A stretch of DNA of 64,000 nucleotides from Knufia peltigerae (taxonomy: Eukaryota; Ascomycota; Eurotiomycetes; Chaetothyriales; Trichomeriaceae). The notes under the pieces were generated by a model, which saw only the letters and a list, made by a program, of their open reading frames with translations, did no database searches and had not been told where the DNA came from. Within the stretch, counting starts at the first letter, position 1, and the number at the start of each line of letters is the position of its first letter. The stretch is taken from contig JAPDRN010000136.1 of the NCBI GenBank assembly GCA_030247855.1, positions 22,272 to 86,271 on the forward strand. Direction: 5' to 3'. Of this stretch, positions 1-8,224 are shown piece by piece. The position numbers and the translations under genes are program-made.

Positions 1-2
1 AC

Positions 3-689
3 TGGGACCTGGACGGGGACACCCTTGATGGTGTTCAGCACCTGCGCGAAGGGCTGTCCTCCACCGGCGCGCAAGGGATCGACATGTGTGACATGGGCTT
101 GTTGGCCATGGCCTATTCCTCCTACCAGTTGCGGCCTGACAAACGGCAGTGGTGCTTGCGGCAGGCGTGGGTGGCCGCAAAGAGGACGACGGGCAGCAAA
201 GAGGCAGAGCCGCCTGCGGCGGCGCTCGAGCAGCGCTTCGGGCCGGCCTTCGACGCGCGGCTCGAGCGGTTCAAAAGCGTTCGGCGGTATGCCGTTCGCC
301 CTAACTTCAAAGCGCTCGGTGGGGTCAGCTACAACGCGGATCGGGGCGTCATGGAAGTGTTCGTGCCGATGCCGCAGATCTCGCTTGCTGGCTTGAGTGT
401 CACGGGGAAGAACTTCGTCCCTTGGATCCGCAAGACGCCCACCGGCGTGTCAAGCCCTCCGAACGCGGGGCGCTACCGGTTGCTGATCCGGATGGACCCC
501 GCTGAAGCGGCCAACCTCGCGCGGCAGGGCCGGTCGTTCCAGGACGACCGTGTGGTCTTCTCGGTCAATCGGGTTTGGATCGACGGCACGGAACCCAAGA
601 TGGACGTGACCGTCGAGAAAGTGAGCTTGGGCTACCGGAACGAAACGATCGAAGTGGACGTCACCAAGAACCAAGGAGAAGGTGCATGA
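3..689 (+). CDS. Hypothetical protein, 5'-truncated by the window edge
   Basis: The reading frame is open from the first bases to a TGA at 687-689, so the gene probably starts outside the window. The first in-frame ATG inside is at 84, with an AAGGGA 5 nt upstream, and could be the true start of a 201-residue protein. The codons before it also read as coding. I recognise no family. The N-terminal third is rich in Arg, Lys and Ala. The C-terminal half (from about VMEVFVPMP) alternates hydrophobic and charged residues as in a beta-rich domain. No signal peptide or membrane segment is visible. Its stop overlaps the next ATG (ATGA), so the two genes are likely co-translated. Confidence 0.6.
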   Translation, partial: WDLDGDTLDGVQHLREGLSSTGAQGIDMCDMGLLAMAYSSYQLRPDKRQWCLRQAWVAAKRTTGSKEAEPPAAALEQRFGPAFDARLERFKSVRRYAVRPNFKALGGVSYNADRGVMEVFVPMPQISLAGLSVTGKNFVPWIRKTPTGVSSPPNAGRYRLLIRMDPAEAANLARQGRSFQDDRVVFSVNRVWIDGTEPKMDVTVEKVSLGYRNETIEVDVTKNQGEGA

Positions 690-1048
690 AGCGTGGAATG
701 GTGGTCGCCGCGGTAGCAGCTGTTGCCATGATCGCCTGCGGTAAGGCGGAGCAGGGACCGTCGGTAGAGCAGGTTGCAAAGGGGTACGAGCAGTATTTGA
801 ACGCGAACCTGGTGGCCGAGCTGGGGCAGCGCGTGGAAGTGCGTGGCTGGGAGGACTTGAACGCCGACTGCAATCCGAGCGGGCCCGAGCGAACGACGTG
901 CGTCACCGGCGGCACCCTCGATGTGATTGGTTTCCAGGCTGGGCGCCAGCTGAAGGAGGCTCCTGCGTCCGTGCCAGCACAGGCAGACCTGGTGTTTGAA
1001 AAGCGGGCGGGGCAGTGGGTGCTCATCGACGCACAGAAGAAGCCTTAA
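686..1048 (+). CDS. Small putative lipoprotein, hypothetical
   Basis: This 120-residue protein starts at an ATG that overlaps the upstream stop, behind an AAGGAG 6 nt away. The N-terminus (MKRGMVVAAVAAVAMIAC) is a basic n-region, a hydrophobic core and a lipobox-like IAC/G, so cysteine 18 is probably lipidated and the protein anchored to a membrane. The mature part has two further cysteines (in NADCNPSG and TTCVTGG) that could form a disulfide. I do not recognise the family. Its position between two other unknown genes suggests one three-gene envelope-associated operon (3-1588). Confidence 0.65.
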   Translation: MKRGMVVAAVAAVAMIACGKAEQGPSVEQVAKGYEQYLNANLVAELGQRVEVRGWEDLNADCNPSGPERTTCVTGGTLDVIGFQAGRQLKEAPASVPAQADLVFEKRAGQWVLIDAQKKP

Positions 1049-1093
1049 CCGGCCCCTGCAACCCGCCCAAGGTCTCGCTCATTTGGAGGTTCC

Positions 1094-1588
1094 ATGAATG
1101 CCCATGCCCGCTCTCACTCGACCGCATCCCATATGCAGTGGGGCCTGCTCGCACCCGCAACGGTCCTCCTGGGCGGGGCTGGCCTGCTCGCCTTCGCAGG
1201 CAGTGCAGAAATTTCTGGAGAGCTGGGACTTGCCTGGCTGGCTGTGGCGGCGTTCTCGGCTGGCGTTGGCGTGCTGGCGCTCCTCCTGCTGCTTTACGTG
1301 CTGAACTGGCGGGCAGCGCGCGTTAGGGCAGCCAGGGCGGCCAACCCCTTCCTGGAACCGAAGCGCGGGGGCTTCTGGAAGGGGGCATTGATGGGCACGC
1401 TGGTCGTGGTGGTCGTCCAAATGGCGAGCATCGGCGTGGGGATCTTCTACCCCGGTCTGATTGAATCGGAGCGCAATTTCTTTATTTCCGTCCCGCCCTT
1501 GGCGTTGGCCGCCCTCTACACCGTCTTCCCGATTGCGCCACTGTTGGGCGGGTTGATCGGGCGCGTGTGGCGCGCAACCAGTCTGTAG
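1094..1588 (+). CDS. Hypothetical integral membrane protein
   Basis: The start has a GGAGG 4 nt upstream. The 164-residue product has about four hydrophobic segments: about 16-36, 45-69, 98-118 and 133-156. Between segments two and three is an Arg/Ala-rich stretch (residues about 73-90) expected to face the cytoplasm. No catalytic motif is visible and no family is recognised. It follows the lipoprotein gene by 45 bp on the same strand and is followed by a strong hairpin at 1617, so it is probably the last gene of the operon. Confidence 0.6.
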   Translation: MNAHARSHSTASHMQWGLLAPATVLLGGAGLLAFAGSAEISGELGLAWLAVAAFSAGVGVLALLLLLYVLNWRAARVRAARAANPFLEPKRGGFWKGALMGTLVVVVVQMASIGVGIFYPGLIESERNFFISVPPLALAALYTVFPIAPLLGGLIGRVWRATSL

Positions 1589-1616
1589 GGTGGGTCGGGG
1601 ACTTCTGACAACCATC

Positions 1617-1638
1617 AAAGGGGGCAAATGCCCCCTTT
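1617..1638. terminator. Bidirectional intrinsic terminator-like hairpin
   Basis: AAAGGGGGCA and TGCCCCCTTT are perfect 10-base arms with AA at the centre. Runs of A on the left and T on the right make it usable on both strands, between the convergent genes ending at 1588 and 1675. Confidence 0.6.
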
Positions 1639-1674
1639 CAGCGGTTCGCGAAAGATGCCAGCGATGATGGTCGC

Positions 1675-1878
1675 CTACGCCATTCGATGCTCGATCAAAG
1701 CCATCCGGTAGTTCTCACAGGCGTCCCTGAGCCCCGTTTTGGCCGCAGCGATCAACGCGTCGGTGCCCAGGACGGAAGCTTCGTTCCGTTCGATGATCAG
1801 GATCGGAAGGGCGTCCATGGCCTGTTGCCAGTCGCGCCCCAAGCCACAGTAGTCCTTGTTGTTGCAATTGTGGTCCAT
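1675..1878 (-). CDS. Small hypothetical protein
   Basis: This 67-residue frame starts with MDHNCNNKDYCGLG. I chose the start at 1878 because an AAGGGGG lies 9 nt upstream of this ATG; the frame extends to 1923 without better support. Two Cys in the first 11 residues (with His and Asn) could bind a metal. The rest looks alpha-helical (QQAMDALPILIIERNEASV onward). No family is recognised. It converges on the 3-1588 operon across the 1617 hairpin. It sits in the accessory region and could be a spurious frame. Confidence 0.45.
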   Translation of the reverse strand: MDHNCNNKDYCGLGRDWQQAMDALPILIIERNEASVLGTDALIAAAKTGLRDACENYRMALIEHRMA

Positions 1879-2041
1879 CGTCTCTGCCCCCTTGAAGATG
1901 GAAGCATCTAACCATGCGCGCAAAGCTTCGCAAGGTATACAGAGGAGCAGATGTGCAGATATGTCGAGTCGTTGGCGATTCGGGGCTCAATTGCCACGGA
2001 TGTCTCACTCCGTTGAGCTGCTACGTGGTCAATTCATAGCC

Positions 2042-2290
2042 TCAGGAATGGATGGCTGCATCGACGTTACTTGGGCGTGCAATTGAGTAGGCACGATTGC
2101 AGAGAGCGTGGCCCTCCCATCCTTCGCGGACCAAGCTTCCTGTCAACGCCGTGACGCTGTCGTGCCAATCTGGGCTGGGTATGCCGGAACGGATATCCGT
2201 TTTCAAGCCCACTGCCTTCACCATCCAGCTAGTCACCTCGCATAGCACATCGCTCAAGAATTCACCGGGCCCGTAAAGTTTCGCCGGCAT
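2042..2290 (-). CDS. Possible small hypothetical protein
   Basis: This is a frame of about 82 residues on the minus strand (MPAKLYGPGEFLSDVLCEVT...). The ATG at 2290 and a TTG two codons before it are possible starts, but neither has a clear Shine-Dalgarno sequence. Composition is balanced (Trp, Cys, acidic and basic residues) and more protein-like than most frames here. No family, signal or membrane segment is recognised. It is divergent from the gene at 2341 and leaves about 50 bp for promoters. I rate it doubtful. Confidence 0.3.
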   Translation of the reverse strand: MPAKLYGPGEFLSDVLCEVTSWMVKAVGLKTDIRSGIPSPDWHDSVTALTGSLVREGWEGHALCNRAYSIARPSNVDAAIHS

Positions 2291-2340
2291 TGACAACGCA
2301 CTGAGTGAGGGTAGTTTGAGCGCGGATTAAAAAGGCTGAT

Positions 2341-2946
2341 GTGGCTGATATGAATGTTAGCGATCTAGGGGGCAATAGTGGGAGTGCTTTTACGTCACTT
2401 CAGGCGGGAAGTGCTGTTAGCGTGCCCGGATTGTGCTGCTGCGGCAGGCTGAGGGAGTTTTCGCGTCTGCCCCTGACCAAGATCAACGTGATCTTGGAGC
2501 CTTACGGCGTTAGCCTGCGTGAGGTTGAGGACGGGTTCGAAGCCGAAGGTTGGGATGGTCGTTACATATCGTTGGAGGAGTCGGCAAGTCTGACCTTCGA
2601 TAGCATTTCGAAATTTTGGCACAGCTGGTTCCGCTATGTTTGGACTGTGACGGAAGAAGTTGAAAAGATTGACGCGTTTACAAAGGCCTATGCGGAGGAG
2701 TCCGCTGCCGGTCGGCTCAGGCTGATTGCGGTGTTGCGCGATTACCTATGGGGCGTGGACGACACTGGCTTGGAGTCGTTCTTCGATGAGATGATTCCCA
2801 CTACAGGTTGCCGAATGGATGGCTGGGCCGAGAGGCTGACTCAAATTCTGCAACGGCCCGATGGGCAGTCTCCTTTCGGCGCAATCATCGCAAGTAGGCT
2901 CAGACAGGTCGATCCATTGTTTGAGACGTTATGGCGCCATCCCTAA
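2341..2946 (+). CDS. Hypothetical protein upstream of a putative nuclease
   Basis: This protein of about 201 residues starts at GTG 2341 or ATG 2350; an AAAAAGG lies just upstream. The N-terminus contains a cysteine cluster (GLCCCGR, residues about 31-37). The rest is acidic and looks helical, with a central Trp/Phe-rich stretch (SKFWHSWFRYVW). No known motif is recognised. Base composition is lower in GC than the chromosome to the right. The next gene follows after 39 bp on the same strand, so the two probably form an operon. The short gap holds an AAGGAGG followed by a four-codon ATG frame (2955-2969). Confidence 0.55.
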   Translation: MADMNVSDLGGNSGSAFTSLQAGSAVSVPGLCCCGRLREFSRLPLTKINVILEPYGVSLREVEDGFEAEGWDGRYISLEESASLTFDSISKFWHSWFRYVWTVTEEVEKIDAFTKAYAEESAAGRLRLIAVLRDYLWGVDDTGLESFFDEMIPTTGCRMDGWAERLTQILQRPDGQSPFGAIIASRLRQVDPLFETLWRHP

Positions 2947-2985
2947 GGAGGTTGATGCTGGTCACCTGAGCCTCCGTCCGATAGG

Positions 2986-4026
2986 ATGCTTTTAAACCAG
3001 GACGGAACCAGGCGGATGACTGATCAGGTTGAGGGCCAGCGCGAAAAGCACGATGAGATTGGCCCAGTAGTGCGTGCATTCCTGTGGACTCTAGAGCGAG
3101 CGCGCCAGGTGACCGAAATGACCGAGCTTGATGAAGAGTCGGTGACTTCATTCATTATGAGTGGCGTGTCAGTCTGTGCGCCGCTCGTTGTCAAACTGGT
3201 GGGATCCGGTGACAAGGATATCGCTAAAGAATGTTACTGGGGTTCCTTTAAAAAAAGCAGTGGTGCCAAGAGCCCTTTCAGTGAAACTGCCACGGGTGCA
3301 GACTTCGCATTGGTGGTTGGCAAGCCCGATGGCTCGGTGCGGTTGGCGATCTTTCAAGCCAAGAAGGCAAGTTTGCTCAAGCGGTCGGGTGAGGAGAGGC
3401 TTGATGTAAGGCGCGACCCGGCGGAGAGTGCGAAGGGAAATACACAGCTTGTGATGCTGATGGCCTATGGTTTGATGATCGCGAAAGTCGCCGCAAAGAA
3501 ACGACCTACGTCTGAGTGCGGGTCCGGTGCGACGTTGGAGTATGCCTCCAACCTGAGAAAACTTTGGGATGCCAAGTCACCCACTGGATATCGATCATTG
3601 AAATGGGTTCATTATTTGGCGTACAAGTCGCAAAAGTTTGTATGTGTACCCCTCAGTAAGATGGGCGAGAAGGTTATTGATTCTGAATTTGCCGCTGCTC
3701 CTAAAGTCAATCATGTATTGGCTGGTGATGAGCAAGACTTTTTCGATCTGATCAAGGAAGGTTTGACGGGCAGTGGTCAGGGGTGGTTGAAGTTGGATTG
3801 GGATGATTTGATTAAGTTGCTTCCAACTCTTGTTGATCTGGGTGCTGTCTATGTCGTTGACGAGAATGGGGAGCGTAGGCTTGCCTATGAAAATTTTTCT
3901 GAAAATGGTGTCTCCAATTTCGTCGAGAAGTGGCAGGCATCCGAGAGTTCGGAAGAGAGATTGAATAACTGGAATTCTCTGATTGATAGCTTGACATCTC
4001 CACATCGCGCTGCGTCACTGGGATGA
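2986..4026 (+). CDS. Putative PD-(D/E)xK-type nuclease-domain protein
   Basis: This 346-residue protein has ATG candidates at 2986 and 3016. Around residues 95-125 it carries SETATGADFALVVG followed by VRLAIFQAKKA. An acidic residue, then GxD, then a hydrophobic strand with QxK about 20 residues later is the usual layout of a PD-(D/E)xK or Mrr-like nuclease core, with Asp and Lys as catalytic residues and Gln replacing the D/E. The C-terminal half is of unknown fold. No helicase or methylase lies beside it. Lower GC and location in the accessory region suggest acquisition by transfer. A role in cleaving foreign DNA is inferred from motif spacing only. Confidence 0.5.
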   Translation: MLLNQDGTRRMTDQVEGQREKHDEIGPVVRAFLWTLERARQVTEMTELDEESVTSFIMSGVSVCAPLVVKLVGSGDKDIAKECYWGSFKKSSGAKSPFSETATGADFALVVGKPDGSVRLAIFQAKKASLLKRSGEERLDVRRDPAESAKGNTQLVMLMAYGLMIAKVAAKKRPTSECGSGATLEYASNLRKLWDAKSPTGYRSLKWVHYLAYKSQKFVCVPLSKMGEKVIDSEFAAAPKVNHVLAGDEQDFFDLIKEGLTGSGQGWLKLDWDDLIKLLPTLVDLGAVYVVDENGERRLAYENFSENGVSNFVEKWQASESSEERLNNWNSLIDSLTSPHRAASLG

Positions 4027-4323
4027 GCCTAAGCTCATCGTCCCGACCAGTTCGCTCTCGTCGCTGTTTCGATTGCGCGCGCGAACCTGATTGAGGAGAT
4101 TGGCGCGCGGAAGTGGTAAGGGGATTGAGGTTGAAGGAATCACCGACCGGCTTGATTGCGTTGCTGGGTCGAACCTCCTTTCTTTTGCTTCACATCAACG
4201 GCAGGGAGTAGAGAGTCCTAGATTGCCTCCGGCCCGGATGCCCTTCACAAGGCCCCAGGATTCCTAGTTAGAGCAATGGCATCGGAAAGGGCAGATCCGG
4301 GCCGGGGAAGTGGTTTGAAGGAG
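4027..4323. other. Gene-free stretch with a small hairpin
   Basis: No convincing frame was found here. A 7-bp hairpin (GATGAGC CTAA GCTCATC, 4022-4039) overlaps the end of the preceding gene and may act as a weak terminator, although no T-tract follows. Nothing else is recognised. Confidence 0.4.
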
Positions 4324-4587
4324 CTAGAGGGCGCCCAACTCACTGGTCAAGTCGCGCATTGCCTGCTGAATCGCCCCAGTGAACGCAAACCCTTCTTCTC
4401 CTGCGTGGGCGTCCGACGCTCCGGCTAGTGCCATTCCCCATGCCAGTGAAAACACCTGGGGGTTCGGATGGCTGGCAATGACCGCCCGCATCCCGTATTC
4501 CAGTGCCTTGATGTAGCCGCGGTGGGCTTCTAGGTCGACCTCGCATGCCTCAAGGCGCGCGGCCAACTGTTCTAGGGAAAGTTCCAT
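4324..4587 (-). CDS. Hypothetical helical protein
   Basis: The predicted product is 87 residues starting MELSLEQLAARLEACEVDLE. The frame continues upstream to 4764 but would then run antisense through the next gene, so I chose 4587. The first 35 residues have coiled-coil-like heptads (Leu/Ala/Glu). The remainder contains FSLAWGMALAGASDAHAGEE, which is small-residue rich. No family is recognised. It is divergent from 4652 with about 64 bp between them, a plausible shared promoter region. Confidence 0.45.
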   Translation of the reverse strand: MELSLEQLAARLEACEVDLEAHRGYIKALEYGMRAVIASHPNPQVFSLAWGMALAGASDAHAGEEGFAFTGAIQQAMRDLTSELGAL

Positions 4588-4651
4588 AGGAGGGCTCGAC
4601 AGGTGTGGGGTGAAGATTGGATAGTGGGTGACAGGTCTCCAGACTTTACCC

Positions 4652-5266
4652 ATGAGCATCCTCAACGTTTTGCTGAGTGCTGACCAGTTGGTCGTGACGG
4701 TGGATACCTGGGCGGAGGACGCCCTGAGCGGGCAAGCTTCGGCAGGTGCGAAGGTGCTGCTCATTCCTCAGCACCAGATCTTGCTGACGACCCGAGGGTC
4801 GGCCCAGTTCTTCCTGCGCATCTACCAGCTCTCGTTGGAAGCCAGCTTTCGAGCGGACTTCACCCTGGAGCAGCTGACGGCGGAGTTGGGGCGGGTCATT
4901 GACCAGCTTTGGCCGAACTACGCCAAAGCCGTGGCTGAAGCGGGCTTGCCGGCAGAACACTGCACCACGGAGCTGGTGCTGGGCGGGTGGTCCCCCAAAA
5001 GCGGCCGCATGATGGCCACGGCCTATGCCAAACACGACGCTGCGGTGCCTGCGGTGGTCCAGCCGATCACGGGGCAGCTCTCGTCGCCTGGTGAGCCCTT
5101 GCAGGATTGGCCGCCCTCAATGGCAGCGCCGGCCCTGTTTGAGGCGGGCCGGCGGCAGGCGCAGTGGCTCAACGAAAGGGCGGGCAGGCGAGTGGCCGGA
5201 GGCCGGTTGTTATTGGGGTTCCTTCAGCCGGGCCAGGCGGTCGTGAAAGACCTGGGCGCTCTTTAA
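4652..5266 (+). CDS. Hypothetical protein, weakly proteasome/HslV-like
   Basis: This 204-residue protein starts MSILNVLLSADQLVVTVDTW. A GTG at 4628 would add eight residues. Alternating strands (LVVTVDTW, KVLLIPQHQILLTTRG) followed by a helix with FTLEQLTAELGRVI, then ELVLGGWSPKSGRMM, recall the sandwich order of HslV-like Ntn hydrolases. There is no N-terminal Thr nucleophile after a short propeptide, so any relationship would be structural. The C-terminus is Arg/Gly/Leu-rich. I make no functional call. A hairpin follows the stop at 5285. Confidence 0.5.
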   Translation: MSILNVLLSADQLVVTVDTWAEDALSGQASAGAKVLLIPQHQILLTTRGSAQFFLRIYQLSLEASFRADFTLEQLTAELGRVIDQLWPNYAKAVAEAGLPAEHCTTELVLGGWSPKSGRMMATAYAKHDAAVPAVVQPITGQLSSPGEPLQDWPPSMAAPALFEAGRRQAQWLNERAGRRVAGGRLLLGFLQPGQAVVKDLGAL

Positions 5267-5284
5267 AAACTGGACCATCGCTTC

Positions 5285-5305
5285 CCTTGGCTGGAAAAGC
5301 CAAGG
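5285..5305 (+). terminator. Hairpin downstream of the 4652 gene
   Basis: CCTTGGC and GCCAAGG are perfect 7-bp arms around TGGAAAA, located 18 nt after the stop. No T-run follows, so termination is only presumed. Confidence 0.35.
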
Positions 5306-5405
5306 ATCCGTAGGTCGGACGGACCAGTCCGCTGGAGGAGGCGCCGGGGCACGATGGCCCCGATGGGCGGGAACTTCGTGTCCGCGCAGGTTTGAGCGGG
5401 CGTTG

Positions 5406-6179
5406 TCAGGTCTGAGCGATTTCTGAGTACAGTCGATCGACCTCTGCGCGATCTTCGTTGGTGTAAGGGTGGCCTAGATAGAGTCCTGAATAGTCCATGG
5501 CAAACGCGATGAATCGGTGTGCAACCTGCGCGGCAGCCGGATTAGACAAGTCAAGGAAGGCACAAAACGCATGTCCGGTTTGGACCGCCAGCTTGCCTAG
5601 CTCTTCCAAAAGTGCGCGCAGCGCCGTCGGGTCAAGAAATGGCCCGTTGTGCGCGTCCATCCCGATTGGCCGAAGCATCGCAAATCCTTCGAACGAGGGG
5701 TGTCCAGCCAGGCTGGAAAACGTGGCATAGATCTGTTCGCGCCGACTGCGTGCGGCTCCCATATCCGCGTCCAAGCGCTTCCTAACCGCTGCAGGAGAGA
5801 AGAGTGCCTTCTTCGTCTTGCGGTCAGCCGTACGCCAAATGGCAATGTGGGTAGGGTCAAGGTAGAAGGCGTTGATCAAGTAGGTGGTTTCAACAACGTC
5901 TCGGAGAAGGAGCGCAGCCGCTTGGTAGTAGCCCGAGGCCGTCAACTTCCATGACCCAGCAAAGTGATTGAAACAGCGTATCGCGAGGTGGCTCACGGTG
6001 CGCTCGTCATCATTGGATTGGTGGTGCTGGCGGAGCACGTCCAGAACGTCCATGGCCCGCTCTACCAAGGCCAAGTGATCTGAGAGATCTCGATGGGATG
6101 CGATCAGAGCAATAGAGCGCTCATGAAGCTCCTCTTCGCCTTGATGAAGCAGTTTCATATTGCGCGGGATGTCGAACAT
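5406..6179 (-). CDS. Hypothetical alpha-helical protein
   Basis: The product is 257 residues with no signal peptide or membrane segment. It looks helical throughout (for example ALVERAMDVLDVLRQHHQ and YYQAAALLLRDVVETTYLIN), with several His and Asp residues (RCFNHFAGSW, DAHNGPF, HRFIAFAMDYSG). The general pattern resembles helical families of unknown function found in accessory DNA, but I cannot name one. The next minus-strand gene upstream ends at 6265, 85 bp away, and the two could be co-transcribed. Confidence 0.55.
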   Translation of the reverse strand: MFDIPRNMKLLHQGEEELHERSIALIASHRDLSDHLALVERAMDVLDVLRQHHQSNDDERTVSHLAIRCFNHFAGSWKLTASGYYQAAALLLRDVVETTYLINAFYLDPTHIAIWRTADRKTKKALFSPAAVRKRLDADMGAARSRREQIYATFSSLAGHPSFEGFAMLRPIGMDAHNGPFLDPTALRALLEELGKLAVQTGHAFCAFLDLSNPAAAQVAHRFIAFAMDYSGLYLGHPYTNEDRAEVDRLYSEIAQT

Positions 6180-6264
6180 CCTGGTTCCTTCAGCAAGCAG
6201 GAAGTGATTCGTTTCGCCAATCCATTCTTTTCATTTTCGAGCACAACAAGCCGGTTCTCGATTG

Positions 6265-7221
6265 CTAGAGTCGACACAACTCTATGGAAGAGGCCGTCGT
6301 CCTTCCGATCCAGTCCCCCTGAGCAGGCAGCAAGTGGGGCGGCACTCTCGAGGTGGCCCTTTCGTTGTGGATCATTGCGGACAAATGAACAGCGGGAAAG
6401 TGCGGCGCACTGCTGGAGAGCAGTGCTGCCTCTTGAAGGTCAAGCGCCCAAACTGCTGAAACGGGATCATATGCAGGATTGAGAAAGCTGTCCGCAGGCA
6501 CGCCCACCGTCCCGCCGGCTTGGCCTGCTTTGCTCAGCGAAGGTCGGTGGGCATGGTCTGAATGGAGCACCTGTCCGGTGGACCGGCCTAGATGCAACTG
6601 CTGCGGTCCAATCGCATAGACCACTTCACCAGCCACAGGTGCTTGGCTGATCCCGTTGAGCGAACGGAAGGCGCCCTGCAGGAGATGCTGGTTAATTGCG
6701 ACAACGTAGCTCTCGCCTGGCAACACGACACCTTTGGCCAAATAGCCGGCGCTCTTCCCTGGATCTCCCACCAGTTTCCGGTGCTTTTCCTTCAGCGCGC
6801 TGGTGTAGCGCAGTGCGATCGCTTCGTGGGGATAGGTCCACACGCCTTCTTGGTGGGACACGTTCAGCCAGTGAGGGTCGATCCCCTTGGGCTCGGGAGT
6901 AACCAGCTCGATCCACACCGAATGACCGTTCTTCGCTGCGTTGAAGTCCGGTCCAGCAGGGGCGCTGGTCAACGAGAAGCCATCATTCCAAAGGTACTTT
7001 GCCAAGAGCATCTCCGCGAGCCTTTGGTGGTGTTCCGCGTGAGAACCCCGAGCCAGAAGTCTGGAGAAATGAGGGTCGGCCAACCCCATCTGGTGAAACT
7101 GGTCAAACAGTGTTGACAGCGTCTGAAGCACCTCCAAGCGTCGCCGCAGCGGAGGCTTGGTCCACCGTTGGCCCACCCTGTCGAGGAACTCTACCTTGAG
7201 CACGCCTGCGAGTGGGCGCAT
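6265..7221 (-). CDS. Hypothetical protein with a GPDF...WIE nuclease-like motif
   Basis: The product is 318 residues, starting at an ATG with an AGGACAGG just upstream. Residues about 88-111 read APAGPDFNAAKNGHSVWIEL. A PD dipeptide followed 10-12 residues later by a hydrophobic strand ending in Glu resembles the active-site layout of PD-(D/E)xK folds, but the following Lys is absent (IELVTPEPK). It may be a degenerate or variant nuclease. Basic residues are common. The C-terminal third contains SSAPHFPAVHLSAMIHNER. No partner protein is recognised nearby. Confidence 0.5.
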   Translation of the reverse strand: MRPLAGVLKVEFLDRVGQRWTKPPLRRRLEVLQTLSTLFDQFHQMGLADPHFSRLLARGSHAEHHQRLAEMLLAKYLWNDGFSLTSAPAGPDFNAAKNGHSVWIELVTPEPKGIDPHWLNVSHQEGVWTYPHEAIALRYTSALKEKHRKLVGDPGKSAGYLAKGVVLPGESYVVAINQHLLQGAFRSLNGISQAPVAGEVVYAIGPQQLHLGRSTGQVLHSDHAHRPSLSKAGQAGGTVGVPADSFLNPAYDPVSAVWALDLQEAALLSSSAPHFPAVHLSAMIHNERATSRVPPHLLPAQGDWIGRTTASSIELCRL

Positions 7222-7379
7222 GTCCTGTCCTGAAATGTTGGGTGGAACCGATCGGTGCCTTCGCTCGAGCGTATCCGCCGTTCATGGCAACCGGTCTCAG
7301 ACCTTCCCATGCGCCCGCGTGCGCGCCGACAAAGGTCCTGGGCGTTGATTCGCCTTCGATCTTCGACCTGCACTTTGGA

Positions 7380-7748
7380 CTACTTGATCAAGAACTCGCT
7401 GGGCTCTTTCCCCTTCTGGACCAGCGCAGCAAGCCACCTTGGTTGGCGGCCACGTCCGGACCACGTTTCGCTGGGGTTGGTCGGGTTGCGGTACTTAGGG
7501 GCGACCTTGCTGCCGGCGGACTTCGCGGGTTTGCGGCCGGTGCGCTTCTTGGATGTCTCGGAAGAGGCCGTTGAAACTGCTCCGTAAAGCTCCTCAATCG
7601 TGTAACCGTGGTCTTTGACGTATTGGTTGATCTTGGCTCGCATGGCGGCAGCCTTGGGCCGAGTCAGCACCTTGGTTTGCTGCTTCTCTGCCTGAGTAAT
7701 GAGGGCTTTGAGTTCTTTTGCCGACAGGCCGCTGACATCAATGGTCAT
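7380..7748 (-). CDS. H-NS family nucleoid-associated protein
   Basis: This is a 122-residue DNA-binding protein that should bind and silence AT-rich, often horizontally acquired, DNA. The N-terminal half (residues about 5-60) is a charged coiled-coil-like oligomerisation region (LSAKELKALITQAEKQQ). A linker rich in Ser, Lys and Arg follows. The C-terminal domain (about 85-115) has KYRNPTNPSETWSGRGRQP, which matches the YRNP...TWSGRGRQPRWL signature of the H-NS DNA-binding domain. It is encoded inside the accessory region together with lower-GC genes, which it may repress. The gene stands alone on this strand. Confidence 0.85.
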   Translation of the reverse strand: MTIDVSGLSAKELKALITQAEKQQTKVLTRPKAAAMRAKINQYVKDHGYTIEELYGAVSTASSETSKKRTGRKPAKSAGSKVAPKYRNPTNPSETWSGRGRQPRWLAALVQKGKEPSEFLIK

Positions 7749-7903
7749 CTGTGTGGTCCAAGCGTAGAGGGCTTTAGCGTAATTCCAAATGGAATTCGAT
7801 GCGAACGCGCCCTGATCAGCCTGGGCCCCCTCCAGAACTTGGCTGGGGCCTGGGGAACACCCTTATCAATCTGGCGGTTCGTTCGATGCCGAAGGAGCCC
7901 CCC

Positions 7904-8224
7904 ATGCAGTCTTCAGTGCACTTGCCAGCGAACCGGCCGGACCCGGATCTCGAATATGCGGAGAGGGAGGCGTACCAGGATGAGCTGCGTGCGATCGCGA
8001 TGACGGCGTGGCCGGCGGGTGTTCCAGCGGACGGCAACGCCTGCATTGTCGAACTACGTCTGACGCCACCGGGTACGGTGCTGGACGCCAATGTTCTGGA
8101 GCCTTGCACGTTGAACGACGAACAGCGCGAAATGATGCTGGGTGAAATCAGGCGCACGGACTTCACCATCCAGGGGAAGATGCGGTTCTTCAACAGGCAT
8201 ACCCTCATCGGCTTGCGCAAGTAA
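7904..8224 (+). CDS. Stand-alone TolA C-terminal-like domain protein
   Basis: The product is 106 residues. I chose ATG 7904 because an AAGGAG lies 6 nt upstream; ATG 7886 lies ahead of that site. Residues about 22-105 (YQDELRAIAMTAW, then CIVELRLTPPGTVLDA, then IRRTDF...FNRHTLIGLRK) follow the helix/strand order of TolA domain III, including the Cys-x-(V/L)-x-L-x-P-x-G strand. No membrane anchor or long helical stalk is present, so it is not a complete TolA. Its stop overlaps the next start (TAATG), indicating translational coupling. TolA domain III is the target of filamentous phages and some colicins. Any decoy role here is speculation. Confidence 0.5.
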   Translation: MQSSVHLPANRPDPDLEYAEREAYQDELRAIAMTAWPAGVPADGNACIVELRLTPPGTVLDANVLEPCTLNDEQREMMLGEIRRTDFTIQGKMRFFNRHTLIGLRK

